Shown here: in pieces, positions 43,646-51,852 of the stretch
How positions within the stretch are numbered: position 1 is the stretch's first letter
Layout of the letters: every line of letters starts with the position of its first letter
Assembly: GCF_036924535.1 (NCBI RefSeq)
Contig: NZ_JAZHRT010000001.1
Location: 6,448,001 to 6,512,000, forward strand
Reading direction: 5' to 3'
DNA length: 64,000 bases
Source: Bradyrhizobium sp. AZCC 2262
Lineage (GTDB): Bacteria > Pseudomonadota > Alphaproteobacteria > Rhizobiales > Xanthobacteraceae
Program-made: the position numbers and the translations under genes
Notes under the pieces: generated by a model
Databases searched by the model: none
Told to the model about the DNA's origin: nothing
Seen by the model: only the letters and a program-made list of their open reading frames with translations

Positions 43646-44431
43646 TCAGCCCTGCCCGGGCACCAGCGCAAGGACACGCAGCGGACTGCCCGAGCCGTTC
43701 TGAATCTTGAGTGGCGCGGCCACGATCACCGCGCCGGTCGGCGGAAGCTGATCGAGATTGCACAGGCACTGCAGGCCGTAACGCCCGCCGCCATGAAGGA
43801 AATGGTGCGCCGGATAGGGCGGCTCGAGATGACCGGCCTGCCCGGCATCGGTTCCGATCGTCTCGGTGCCGAGGCCGATGATGCCGCGCTCCTCGACGAG
43901 CCAGCGCATCACGGCCGCATTCGGACCGGGCGTATGCGCGCCGTCGTCCTTCAGATTGGCGTAGTCGCGCCAGCCTTTCTTCGACCAGTCGGTGCGCAGC
44001 AGCACCCAATGCCGTTCCGGAATCCGCCCGTGGCTTTTTTCCCAGGTTTCGACGACCGGAATCGTCAAAAGGAAATCCGCGTCCTTTGCTGCCTGCGTCG
44101 AGCAATCGATCACGCAAGCCGGCGCGATCATGTCGCGCACCGGTAGCGTGTCGACCGAATTGTTCGGCAGGTCCTTGCCGGTGAACCAATGGATCGGCGC
44201 GTCGAAATGCGTGCCGGTATGCTCGCCAAAGGTCAGATTGTTCCAGTACCAGGCGGGGCCGGCGCCGTCGTAACGGGAAATCTGCTGGATGCGCACCGGC
44301 GCGGCTTGGCCGAACTCCGGCGGCAGCACGATGACCGGAAAGTCCGGGCTGAGCGTGAAGGTCAGATCGACGACGCGCACCGCGCCGGATGCAACCGCAC
44401 CGGCAAATTGCATGAGACCATTGCTGTCCAT
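43646..44431 (-). CDS. Cyclase-family metal hydrolase (kynurenine-formamidase-like)
   Basis: A 261-residue protein with the family signature GEHTGTHFDAPIHWFTG, whose His and Asp residues bind metal, and a later HFLHGGGRYGLQCLCNLDQL segment. VVDLTFTLSPDFPV is the typical N-terminal strand. Members hydrolyse N-formylkynurenine, cyclic amides or lactones. In this operon, hydrolysis of a ring-derived amide or lactone is conceivable. The gene is 27 bases upstream of the binding-protein gene and 29 bases downstream of the DUF35-SDR gene, all on one strand. Confidence 0.87.
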   Translation of the reverse strand: MDSNGLMQFAGAVASGAVRVVDLTFTLSPDFPVIVLPPEFGQAAPVRIQQISRYDGAGPAWYWNNLTFGEHTGTHFDAPIHWFTGKDLPNNSVDTLPVRDMIAPACVIDCSTQAAKDADFLLTIPVVETWEKSHGRIPERHWVLLRTDWSKKGWRDYANLKDDGAHTPGPNAAVMRWLVEERGIIGLGTETIGTDAGQAGHLEPPYPAHHFLHGGGRYGLQCLCNLDQLPPTGAVIVAAPLKIQNGSGSPLRVLALVPGQG

Positions 44432-44460
44432 TGCGCTTCTCCCGTTTTCAACAAGCCCAC

Positions 44461-45702
44461 CTACGCCCCGAGTTCACGCTCGACCGCCTTGGGGTTGGCC
44501 GCAAGGCGCTGGCGAATGTCTTCGGCGACATCACCCACGAACACATCTTCCAATCCGCGCTTGAGCGCCGATACGATCGCACCCGCAACCGCGCGAGGCG
44601 CGACCTTTGGCGGTGGCACTGTCTGGAACCATTCGATGTCGAGCGGTCCCGTAAATACGTTCACAACCTTGACGCCGCCAGGGCGAAGCTCCGCTCGGAG
44701 GCAGTGCGACAGCGACAGACAGGCAGCCTGCGACGCCGAATACGCGCCGAACACCGACCAGTTCGCCAGCGCATAGACCGACAGGATGTTGACCCAGGCG
44801 GCGGCGCTGTTGACGCCATCGGAGCCCCGCATCTGCATCGCCGGCCCGAACCCCTGCGCCAGATGCACGAAGCCGAGATAGCTCTGGTCGATCTCGTCGC
44901 GCACGACGCTGGTGCCTTGCCGATCGAGCAGCCCGCCGGCGCGGACATGCTCGGAGGTGTTCACGAGAATATCAACCTTGCCGCCGATATCGGCCGCCAG
45001 ATCGGCAACCGACTTCTCGTCGCCGATATCGAGCGGCACGATCTCGACGCCCTCCAGCGCGCGCAACGCATCCTCGCCGCGGAACGGCTTCCACGGCTCG
45101 GCGACGCCTACGAATACGATCGATGCGCCGACCGCCTTCAGCGCGGTCACCACTTCCTGACCGACGATGCTCCGCCCGTTCGTCACGAGAACGCGCCGGA
45201 ATTTCGGATCGGCCGTCATCTCACGCCACTGCCTGTCGTCGGTCATGTTGGGGGTCTCACGTTCGGGGTGCGCGAAGGCCACCGCCTGCCCGCTCTTGTC
45301 CAGTTGAAACGACATCACGACCGGCCGCCCCTCTTCGCAATCGGCATGCAGGTGCGTCACCAGTTTCGGCCCGCATTCCATCGCAACCAGGCCGACGCGC
45401 CATGGCGCGCGCTCGCGGAAGTGCACGTCGGCCGGGACGTGCAGCGTGGTTTCGCTCAGGAGCGTGCCGCGCCGCGGTGCGTCCGCAAAGGCGAGATCGG
45501 CAGAAAGGCACGCCGGACACGCGTCCCGCGCCGGATAGCAGAATGTCCCGCAGGCGCCGCAGCGCTGCAGCATGAAGCGGCCTTCGGCGGCGGCCCGCGT
45601 AAAACCGTGCGAGGCGCGGCTACGCGCGCGCGGCGGCGACGTCGGCAGCCGTGTCCGCTGTAGCGGATTCTTCCGGCGCGGTTTTAAGATCGGTTCGATC
45701 AT
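44461..45702 (-). CDS. Fusion of a DUF35 zinc-ribbon/OB-fold protein with a short-chain-dehydrogenase-like domain
   Basis: A 413-residue two-domain protein. Residues about 35-160 are DUF35: a four-Cys zinc ribbon CGACGTFCYPARDACPAC, then an OB-fold strand set up to PVVMSFQL. Residues about 185-410 resemble an SDR: RVLVTNGRSIVGQEVVTALK, VDILVNTSEH, VNILSVYAL, AYSASQAACLSLSH. The SDR active site should be YxxxK, but here Tyr321 is followed by Gln325 where Lys is expected, and the glycine-rich loop is also irregular. The start overlaps the stop of the thiolase-fold gene (ATGA at 45699-45702). DUF35 proteins pair with thiolase-fold partners, so the two products probably form a complex. Confidence 0.88.
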   Translation of the reverse strand: MIEPILKPRRKNPLQRTRLPTSPPRARSRASHGFTRAAAEGRFMLQRCGACGTFCYPARDACPACLSADLAFADAPRRGTLLSETTLHVPADVHFRERAPWRVGLVAMECGPKLVTHLHADCEEGRPVVMSFQLDKSGQAVAFAHPERETPNMTDDRQWREMTADPKFRRVLVTNGRSIVGQEVVTALKAVGASIVFVGVAEPWKPFRGEDALRALEGVEIVPLDIGDEKSVADLAADIGGKVDILVNTSEHVRAGGLLDRQGTSVVRDEIDQSYLGFVHLAQGFGPAMQMRGSDGVNSAAAWVNILSVYALANWSVFGAYSASQAACLSLSHCLRAELRPGGVKVVNVFTGPLDIEWFQTVPPPKVAPRAVAGAIVSALKRGLEDVFVGDVAEDIRQRLAANPKAVERELGA

Positions 45703-46877
45703 GAGCCTGATCCCGCGAGGATCGCCGCGCCCGAGGCGAGGCCGCGATCATAGTTGATCATTCCGAAGCCCGACGCCAACCCGATGCGCGCATCCCTAAC
45801 CTGCGTTGGACCGGCCTGCCCGAGCACCTGGCGCAGCGCTTCGACCACCCCGAGATAGGCGCCGCCCGCGCCGGCCTGCCCGACCGAGAGCTGGCCGCCG
45901 GAGGTGTTGTGCGGGAAGCTGCCGTCGATCGTCAGATCATGCTGCCGCACGAAGTCCGGGCCCTCGCCCTTGCGGCAGAAACCGAGATCCTCGAACTGCA
46001 TCATCGAGATGACGGGGTAATCATCGTAGGTCTGTACGAAGTCGAGATCATCGGGCTTGACGCCAGCCATCGCGTAAAGCTCGTCGACATCCATCGCCCA
46101 CCCGCCCCGCACCTGAACGGGATCGTCGCCGAACGCGTTGTGGCGCTCGATCGTGGAGAGAATTTTGGCGGCAGGCAGCTTCAGCGAAGCGGCGACGTCC
46201 TCGCTCATCACCAGGAAGGCTTCCGCGCCCGCGCACGGCATCACGCAGTCGAACAGATGGATCGGGTCGGCGATCGGCCGCGCCGACATGTATTGCTCGA
46301 TGGTCAGCGGCGCTTTCATCAGGGCATGCGGATTGCGCAACGCGTTGCTGCGCTGGGCAACCGCGATCTTGCCAAAGTCCTCGCGCCGCGCGCCGAACGT
46401 TCGCATGTAGTTGCGCGCGATCAGCGCAAAGCTCGCATTGGCGCCGCCGGCGCCATAGGGATAGACGGCATCCTGGTTGAAACGTGAAAAATTCTCCAGC
46501 GTGTAGCGGAAAGAGTCGACATGGTTGGTGTCGCCGGCGACGCAGGCCACAATGCGGGCGTCGCCCGCCTGCACCGCGCGCGCGGCGCGGCGGAGCGCGG
46601 CGATCGCGCTCGCGCCCCCGAGTGGAATGGTGTCGATCCATCGCACGCACAAGCCGAAATGCTGGGTGAGGCTGATCCCGCTATCGAGCCCCGCCGTAAA
46701 GCTCGAAACACAGAAGCCGTCGATGTCGCGCGGCGTGATTCCGGCCCCATCGACCAGCGATTTCAACGCACGGCCGATCCACCACTGCGCGCTCTCGATC
46801 GAGTAGCGCGCGTAAGGAATCGTCACCGGAACCGCCATCACGACCCGATCATAAGGTGTTCGGATGGAGCTCTGCAT
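45699..46877 (-). CDS. Thiolase-fold protein (SCP2/Ltp type) lacking thiolase catalytic residues
   Basis: A 392-residue protein of the lipid-transfer-protein/thiolase group. The usual nucleophilic Cys region reads DTIPLGGASAIAALRRAARA with Gly where Cys is expected, and the C-terminal GHP motif reads GGQLSVGQAGAGG, with Gln for His. The Tyr-rich stretch VQTYDDYPVISM is retained. Steroid-degrading Ltp2 aldolases are also thiolase-fold proteins that work with a DUF35 partner and cleave C-C bonds by retro-aldol chemistry. The coupled DUF35-SDR gene makes that model attractive here. A genuine thiolase reaction seems unlikely. Confidence 0.9.
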   Translation of the reverse strand: MQSSIRTPYDRVVMAVPVTIPYARYSIESAQWWIGRALKSLVDGAGITPRDIDGFCVSSFTAGLDSGISLTQHFGLCVRWIDTIPLGGASAIAALRRAARAVQAGDARIVACVAGDTNHVDSFRYTLENFSRFNQDAVYPYGAGGANASFALIARNYMRTFGARREDFGKIAVAQRSNALRNPHALMKAPLTIEQYMSARPIADPIHLFDCVMPCAGAEAFLVMSEDVAASLKLPAAKILSTIERHNAFGDDPVQVRGGWAMDVDELYAMAGVKPDDLDFVQTYDDYPVISMMQFEDLGFCRKGEGPDFVRQHDLTIDGSFPHNTSGGQLSVGQAGAGGAYLGVVEALRQVLGQAGPTQVRDARIGLASGFGMINYDRGLASGAAILAGSGS

Positions 46878-46903
46878 CGGACTACCGGGTTCCTGTGAGC
46901 TGC

Positions 46904-47332
46904 TCAGAGCACGGTGAGTTTGACGTCGATATTGCCGCGCGTCGCGTTGGAATAAGGGCAGCGTTCATGCGCGCCGGCAACGACTTCCTCGGCGACGGAT
47001 TTCTCCAGCCCAGGCAGTAGTACCTTGAGTTCGACGGTGAGCGCGTAGCCGACCGCGACCGGCCCCATGCCGACCTTGGCGGTGACGGTCGGCTCCGCCG
47101 ACGACGTGATCTTGCGGGTACGCGCGACGAGTTTTACCGCGCCGAGGAAACACGCGGCATAACCGGCAGCAAAAAGCTGCTCCGGATTGGTTCCCGGTCC
47201 GCCCGGCCCGCCCAGCGATTTCGGCAACGACAGCGACACCGACAACAGCCCGTCGTCGCTCGCGGCCTTGCCGTCGCGCCCGCCGGTCGCCGTCACTTCG
47301 GCTTCATACAGAATCTTGTCTGGCTGCAGCAT
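46904..47332 (-). CDS. Organic hydroperoxide resistance protein, Ohr/OsmC family
   Basis: A 142-residue protein starting MLQPDKILYEAEVTATGGRD. Both redox Cys are present, in QLFAAGYAACFLGAVKL and ERCPYSNATRGNID, which is the Ohr pattern. It reduces organic peroxides, using lipoyl-linked thiols as electron donors. It lies between the thiolase-fold and racemase-fold genes in the same operon; an aromatic pathway that produces peroxides or quinones could explain its presence. No OhrR is adjacent, so control is probably by the operon promoter. Confidence 0.93.
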   Translation of the reverse strand: MLQPDKILYEAEVTATGGRDGKAASDDGLLSVSLSLPKSLGGPGGPGTNPEQLFAAGYAACFLGAVKLVARTRKITSSAEPTVTAKVGMGPVAVGYALTVELKVLLPGLEKSVAEEVVAGAHERCPYSNATRGNIDVKLTVL

Positions 47333-47341
47333 GTCTTGTCC

Positions 47342-48142
47342 TCAAGGGCTCTTTGGTTTGCCGGCTTGCATGCGCGTCACGGTGGCGCGGAAATCCTGGC
47401 GGGCGCGGTCGTTGGCCAGCGCAAAACTCGGCCCCCGGCTCGGCTCGGTGCCGTTGAGACGCTGCAATTGCACCCACATCTCGGCGCTCTTCAACGCCAC
47501 TGCCGCGCAGTTCACCACGGGCGCATGACCGACCTTGAAACCGTGCTCGCTCGCAATGAGAAGGCCTGGCAACACGCCGGCCGGGATGATGACGTCGGCG
47601 CCACGGTCGACGAGCGGCTGTGCGCAAACCGCGAAGTCGGTCAGCATCCGCGCTTTTGCCGCCGCATCGCCCGCGAACGCGGCGCTGAAATCCTCCGGCC
47701 GGCAGCCCATTCCGACGACCTGCAACACGCGGCCCGAAAGTCCGTAACGATCGGCCTGCTCGTAATGCCAGACCTCGAAAGCTGAGTCGAGCGTGACCAG
47801 GCCGAGGCGCCGTCCAAGCTGCGAGGCCGCCAGCAGCGTGGCCTCGCCGGCACCGGCCACGGGAATCGTCAGCGCCGAACGCAGTTCGTACAGTCCCGGA
47901 TCCTGGAAGTGGCCCATGACATAGGCGTCAAAACCGTTTTCCTGGGCCGCGAGCCCATTGTCGACTGCCTGGATCGCGCAACGAAATTCGCTCAGGCGGC
48001 CGAAGTCGCGGTCGGCCGGCGTGATGCCCTCGACATGGACGCTGGTGCCGGGCGCCGCGATCTCGTTCAGATAGGCCGCAAGCCGCGCCATATAGGGCGC
48101 GCTCGTAGCCTGGTCGACGAAGCTCTGCCAGAAGATGCGCAC
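47342..48142 (-). CDS. Asp/Glu/hydantoin-racemase-fold protein lacking both catalytic Cys
   Basis: A 266-residue protein from GTG at 48142; GTG at 48160 is an alternative, and the frame stays open to 48379 without family resemblance. It matches the hydantoin racemase group: PGTSVHVEGITP, GFDAYVMGHFQDPGLYELRS, IPVAGAGEATLL, GADVIIPAGVLPGLL. The two catalytic Cys normally in xCFxDPG and LGCxxM are His78 and Ala188 here. Racemisation by the two-base Cys mechanism is therefore not expected; a different reaction such as decarboxylation or isomerisation is possible. It is first in the operon running down to 42461. Confidence 0.82.
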   Translation of the reverse strand: MRIFWQSFVDQATSAPYMARLAAYLNEIAAPGTSVHVEGITPADRDFGRLSEFRCAIQAVDNGLAAQENGFDAYVMGHFQDPGLYELRSALTIPVAGAGEATLLAASQLGRRLGLVTLDSAFEVWHYEQADRYGLSGRVLQVVGMGCRPEDFSAAFAGDAAAKARMLTDFAVCAQPLVDRGADVIIPAGVLPGLLIASEHGFKVGHAPVVNCAAVALKSAEMWVQLQRLNGTEPSRGPSFALANDRARQDFRATVTRMQAGKPKSP

Positions 48143-48657
48143 AGCGGGTATCCTGTTCACAGGCGGACCGTGCCGAACCTCCGCGATCACGGAGGGTGAC
48201 GACACGCACAAGCCTGTCGTTGCGGAGGCGCGCCGTAGAGTGACGCCAACCCATCGACCGAAATATTTCAACCACAAAATAATTTTGGCGTCAATTGAAC
48301 GGCGCGCCGGCGCACGCTGCGCACGACAAGATCGGTTTGCCGAAAGGACAGGCAGATAGCGCCTTACCCTTTTGCACAAGCGAATTCAGCACTCGCGGCC
48401 ACGCGCGGCGCCTCAAACTTTTTCCCCGGAGCGCGAATCTGGCGTATTGACCTGCGGCCGAGAAATACTTTAGGCTTTAAACAATTGACAGGGAGTGGGC
48501 GCCGTGCAAACCGCACGTCGCGCTGGGTTGCGTTGATAAAGGCTCTTCAATCGTGGCTGAGATCATCGACCTCGGGACAGCGAGTGCTACGGGCGGGTTC
48601 GCACTCGCCGCCGCAGGTCCCGCCGTTTCAGCTCTTGTGCGTTCAGTTCTTGGCCGC
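48143..48657. other. About 500 bases without a supported gene; leader of the racemase operon with operator site 4
   Basis: The region separates the racemase-fold gene (leftward) from the end of the alpha/beta-hydrolase-fold gene (also leftward). The minus frame upstream of GTG 48142 stays open to 48379 but encodes an Arg-rich sequence unlike its family. On the plus strand a 65-codon frame from GTG 48553 has no good ribosome binding site and runs into the hydrolase gene. The AT-rich block 48455-48490 contains operator site 4. This leaves an untranslated leader of up to about 300 bases, or an unrecognised small gene. Confidence 0.5.
48464..48483. promoter_or_regulatory. Predicted MarR operator, site 4 (before the racemase-thiolase-cyclase operon)
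   Basis: AATACTTTAGGCTTTAAACA has the same AATACTTTA half-site as sites 1 and 3 but one extra base in the centre. It lies about 320 bases upstream of the first gene of the leftward operon 48142-42461, the only operon it could serve in that direction. Confidence 0.55.
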
Positions 48658-49482
48658 TCATCTCTTGACCGCCTGGGCGGCAATGAAATCACGGATGAAG
48701 CCTGCGAACGCCTCCGGCATCTGATCGGGGAGCGGCACCATGCCTCCTGAGAGCTCGCGCAAGATGCTGCCCTCGATGGCTTCAGCGACTTTCGGAGCCA
48801 CCGGATGAACGTGCGGATCGCCCGTTGGAGCAATGACCAGCGTGGGACACCGGATGTGCCCCAGACGGTCCTCCATCCGATAGCGATTCACCACCCGGTG
48901 GCCCTCCGCCGCCATCTCGCCGGACCGCAGAGCGTCGATCATGAAGCGCTGCAGCAGATCGATATCGTCAGCAGGATAGAATGGCTGCCGGCGCGCCCAG
49001 AGCTCCGCGAGATGAGCGCCATCGGTACGCGCCTCCACATCGTCGATGACACGCGTGCCGTGGTGTTTGGCCCGGCGCGCCGCATCGACGAAAGGACAGG
49101 CCGAGAGCACCAGCGCGCTCACGCGCGCAGGCGCGGAGGCAGCCATTTCGACCCCGATCACCGCGCCCGTATGATGGCCAACGACCGCGGCGCACGGTTC
49201 TTCCAGCGCGTCGAGCAGCGCGAGCGCGCCCTCGGCCCACAGTTCAATCGAGGGATCGCGGGCCGGGGAATCGGAATCCCCAAAACCGAGCGTGTCCATC
49301 GCGATCGCGCGGAAGTCGCGGCCGAGCAGCGGCAGCACATCGCGATACTCGTCCCACGAGCGCGGCGTCTGATGCAACAACAGGACAGGAAAACCGCTTC
49401 CCGCCATGGCGACATGGATGCGGCCAAGAGGCGTCGTGACGAAGCGACGCTCGACGTTGGAACCGGTTCTGGTGGCGCTCAT
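48658..49482 (-). CDS. Alpha/beta-hydrolase-fold protein with a non-canonical active site
   Basis: A 274-residue protein from ATG at 49482. The fold is clear from FPVLLLHQTPRSWDEYRDVL, AMDTLGFGDSDSP, AAVVGHHTGAVIGVEMAASA and CPTLVIAPTGDPHVHP. The nucleophile elbow, normally GxSxG, is GHHTG with His104 at the Ser position. The C-terminal GH(F/x) His is replaced by Met248 in LSGGMVPLPDQMPE. Ordinary serine-hydrolase chemistry is therefore not expected. It is divergent from the LivK-type gene, 139 bases away. Whether it belongs to the regulon is unclear; no operator copy was seen in that gap. Confidence 0.85.
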   Translation of the reverse strand: MSATRTGSNVERRFVTTPLGRIHVAMAGSGFPVLLLHQTPRSWDEYRDVLPLLGRDFRAIAMDTLGFGDSDSPARDPSIELWAEGALALLDALEEPCAAVVGHHTGAVIGVEMAASAPARVSALVLSACPFVDAARRAKHHGTRVIDDVEARTDGAHLAELWARRQPFYPADDIDLLQRFMIDALRSGEMAAEGHRVVNRYRMEDRLGHIRCPTLVIAPTGDPHVHPVAPKVAEAIEGSILRELSGGMVPLPDQMPEAFAGFIRDFIAAQAVKR

Positions 49483-49621
49483 TTCACAACTCCATCCGGA
49501 TGCGGGGACCAGGCCCGCGCCGGCTTTCGGCAACAACTGCGGCATCGATCGTGCTGGTCCGACCTCGATCCATGCTGACATCTCGCTCAGGTCGCGGCTG
49601 TTATCAACCAAGGGGAATGCA

Positions 49622-50770
49622 ATGCGCAAGATGTTGAGTTTGACTGCCCTCGTCGGCAGCCTCGTCGCGGCCTCGACCGCACAGGCCGATATCACGATCG
49701 GATTCGTGACGTCGCTAAGTGGCCCCGGCGCCTCGATCGGCATCCCATACGGCCGCGGTATCCAGGCCGCCATGGAATACAAAAGCGAAGTCAACGGCGA
49801 GAAGATCAAGTTGATCCAGCTCGACGACGGCTCCGATCCTTCCGCCGCGACCCGCAACGCGCGCAAGCTCATCGAGGAAGAGAAGGTTGATCTCCTGATC
49901 GGCACCGCAACCACCCCGTCGACCATCGCGATGATGGCGGTCGCGACCGAGTTGAAGGTGCCGATGATCGCCGTCTCCCCGCTGACCGGACAACCGAATC
50001 CGGCGGATCAGTGGGCCATCTCCGTTCCGCAACCCGCCGCGCTGCTGGTCAAGATCGTCGCTGACCGCATGAAGCGCGACGCCATGAAGAACATCGGCTA
50101 TATCGGCTTCTCCGACGCCTGGGGCGACCTCGTCTACAACGGCGCCAAGGCAGCCGAAACCGACGACGGCATCAAGGTGCTGACCAATGAGCGCTATGCG
50201 CGCGTCGACACGTCGGTCACGGGCCAGATCCTTAAAGTTCTCGCGGTGCGTCCGGATGCCGTACTGATCGGCGGATCTGGCACGCAGGGCGCCCTGCCGC
50301 TGCTCGCGCTCGGCGAACGTGGATTCAAGGGCAAGACTTACGGTACGGTCGCGTTGGTCAATCCCGATTTCGTGCGCGTCGGCGGCAAGGCCGCGGATGG
50401 AATCCAGGTCTCCGCCGGCCCGGTCATCGTGGCCGAGCAGCTTCCCGACAACCACTTCGCCAAGAAGCTTGCGCTCGAATTCCGCGCGGCCTTCCTGAAG
50501 GCCAACAACGTCCCGACCACGGACGGGTTCTCGGCCTACTCCTTCGACGGTTGGCGGATCTTCACCTCTGCCGCCGAGCGGGCGCTGAAGACCGCGAAAC
50601 CCGGCACCGTCGAATTCCGCAAGGCCCTGCGCGACGAGATCCTCAACACCAAGGAGCTCCCGGGCGTGCACGCGGTCTACAACTTCAAGCCCGGTGCCTA
50701 TTACGGCGTGGACGAGCGCGCGCTGGTGATCGTCCGCCTGGTCAACGGCGCCTGGACCTATCAGCCCTGA
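49622..50770 (+). CDS. ABC transporter substrate-binding protein, branched-chain amino-acid type (second copy)
   Basis: A 382-residue protein from ATG at 49622 (AAGGGG six bases upstream). The signal peptide MRKMLSLTALVGSLVAASTA ends QA, and the mature protein begins DITIGFVTSLSGPGASIG. It is a Peripla_BP_6 protein and a close paralogue of the one at 42461. Four membrane/ATPase domains follow in three genes on the same strand, making a complete importer. The ligand is unknown; the genomic setting points to an aromatic acid or a related carboxylate. Confidence 0.95.
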   Translation: MRKMLSLTALVGSLVAASTAQADITIGFVTSLSGPGASIGIPYGRGIQAAMEYKSEVNGEKIKLIQLDDGSDPSAATRNARKLIEEEKVDLLIGTATTPSTIAMMAVATELKVPMIAVSPLTGQPNPADQWAISVPQPAALLVKIVADRMKRDAMKNIGYIGFSDAWGDLVYNGAKAAETDDGIKVLTNERYARVDTSVTGQILKVLAVRPDAVLIGGSGTQGALPLLALGERGFKGKTYGTVALVNPDFVRVGGKAADGIQVSAGPVIVAEQLPDNHFAKKLALEFRAAFLKANNVPTTDGFSAYSFDGWRIFTSAAERALKTAKPGTVEFRKALRDEILNTKELPGVHAVYNFKPGAYYGVDERALVIVRLVNGAWTYQP

Positions 50771-50808
50771 GCGGTGTCGAGGCGTAACACGGAAGGACGG
50801 CCGACGGC

Positions 50809-51852
50809 ATGACGGCAGACATCGCTGCGATCCTTGCGATCGACGGAATAGCCACCGGGGCGGTCTACGCCCTGGTGGCGATCGGCACCGTGCTGATCTT
50901 CACAGTGACGCGGGTGATCTTCATTCCGTTCGGAGACATCGCCGCCTTCACGGCGCTGACGCTGGCGGCGCTCGACGCCAGGCAGCTTCCCGGAACGGTC
51001 GGGCTGGTTGTCGTGCTCGCGTGCATGGCCTGCCTGATGGAGGTCGTCTCGCTGGCGCGCGCCGGCGAGCTTCGCGCGGTGCCGAAGGCCGTCCTCGGCT
51101 ATCTCGTGTTGCCCTTGATTGTCGTCGGCATCGTCTGGCTGACGATGCGTTTCAATCCGCCGATGCCGGTCCGGATCGTGCTGGCGCTGCTCTTGATCAT
51201 GCCGATCTCGCCGCTGCTGGACCGGATCGTCTTCCGCCCGATCGCAGATGCCTCGGTTCTGTTGTTGCTGACGGTCTCAGTCGCGCTGCACTTCGCGCTG
51301 GTCGGACTTGGCTTGCTGTTCTTCGGCCCCGAAGGCGTCAGGACCGAGCCACTAACGTCGATGGCGTTCGAGATCGCCGGCGTACACGTTTCCGGACAGA
51401 CGGTGCTGATCCTGGCGGCGGCGCTCGTGTTCAGCGGCCTGCTGTTTCTGTTCTTCGACTACACGCTGATCGGCAAGGCGCTGCGCGCGACCGCCCTGAA
51501 CCGCACGGGCGCGCGGCTGATGGGAATCAGGCCCGCGCGCGCCGGGACCATCGCGTACCTGTTGGGGTCGTTGATGGCTGGCGTCTCCGGCATCCTGATC
51601 GCGCCGGTGAACACCATCTTCTACGATTCCGGATTCCTGCTCGGACTGAAAGCCTTTGTCGGCGCCATCGTCGGCGGCATGGCCAGCTATCCAGGCGCGG
51701 CGCTCGGTGCATTCGGCGTCGGCATTATCGAAAGCTTCGCCTCATTCCAAAGCAGCACATTGAAGGACGTCATCGTCTTCTCGCTGCTGATCCCCGTCCT
51801 GCTCTGGCGCTCGTTCGCCTCGCAGCATTCCGAAGAGGAAGTCGAGGAATGA
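50809..51852 (+). CDS. livH: Branched-chain-type ABC permease, LivH family
   Basis: A 347-residue integral membrane protein with about eight hydrophobic segments, from ATG at 50809 after GGAAGGA. The family signature is at the start (GIATGAVYALVAIGTVLIFT) and in GKALRATALNRTGARLMGIR followed by FVGAIVGGMASYPGAALGAF, the cytoplasmic loop that docks the ATPase. It forms half of the membrane channel. Its stop overlaps the start of the LivM-LivG gene (ATGA at 51849). Confidence 0.94.
   Translation: MTADIAAILAIDGIATGAVYALVAIGTVLIFTVTRVIFIPFGDIAAFTALTLAALDARQLPGTVGLVVVLACMACLMEVVSLARAGELRAVPKAVLGYLVLPLIVVGIVWLTMRFNPPMPVRIVLALLLIMPISPLLDRIVFRPIADASVLLLLTVSVALHFALVGLGLLFFGPEGVRTEPLTSMAFEIAGVHVSGQTVLILAAALVFSGLLFLFFDYTLIGKALRATALNRTGARLMGIRPARAGTIAYLLGSLMAGVSGILIAPVNTIFYDSGFLLGLKAFVGAIVGGMASYPGAALGAFGVGIIESFASFQSSTLKDVIVFSLLIPVLLWRSFASQHSEEEVEE

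Noticed and set aside
48553..48750. 65-codon plus frame starting GTG near operator site 4
   Set aside because: Weak start signal, overlaps the end of the hydrolase-fold gene, and resembles no protein.
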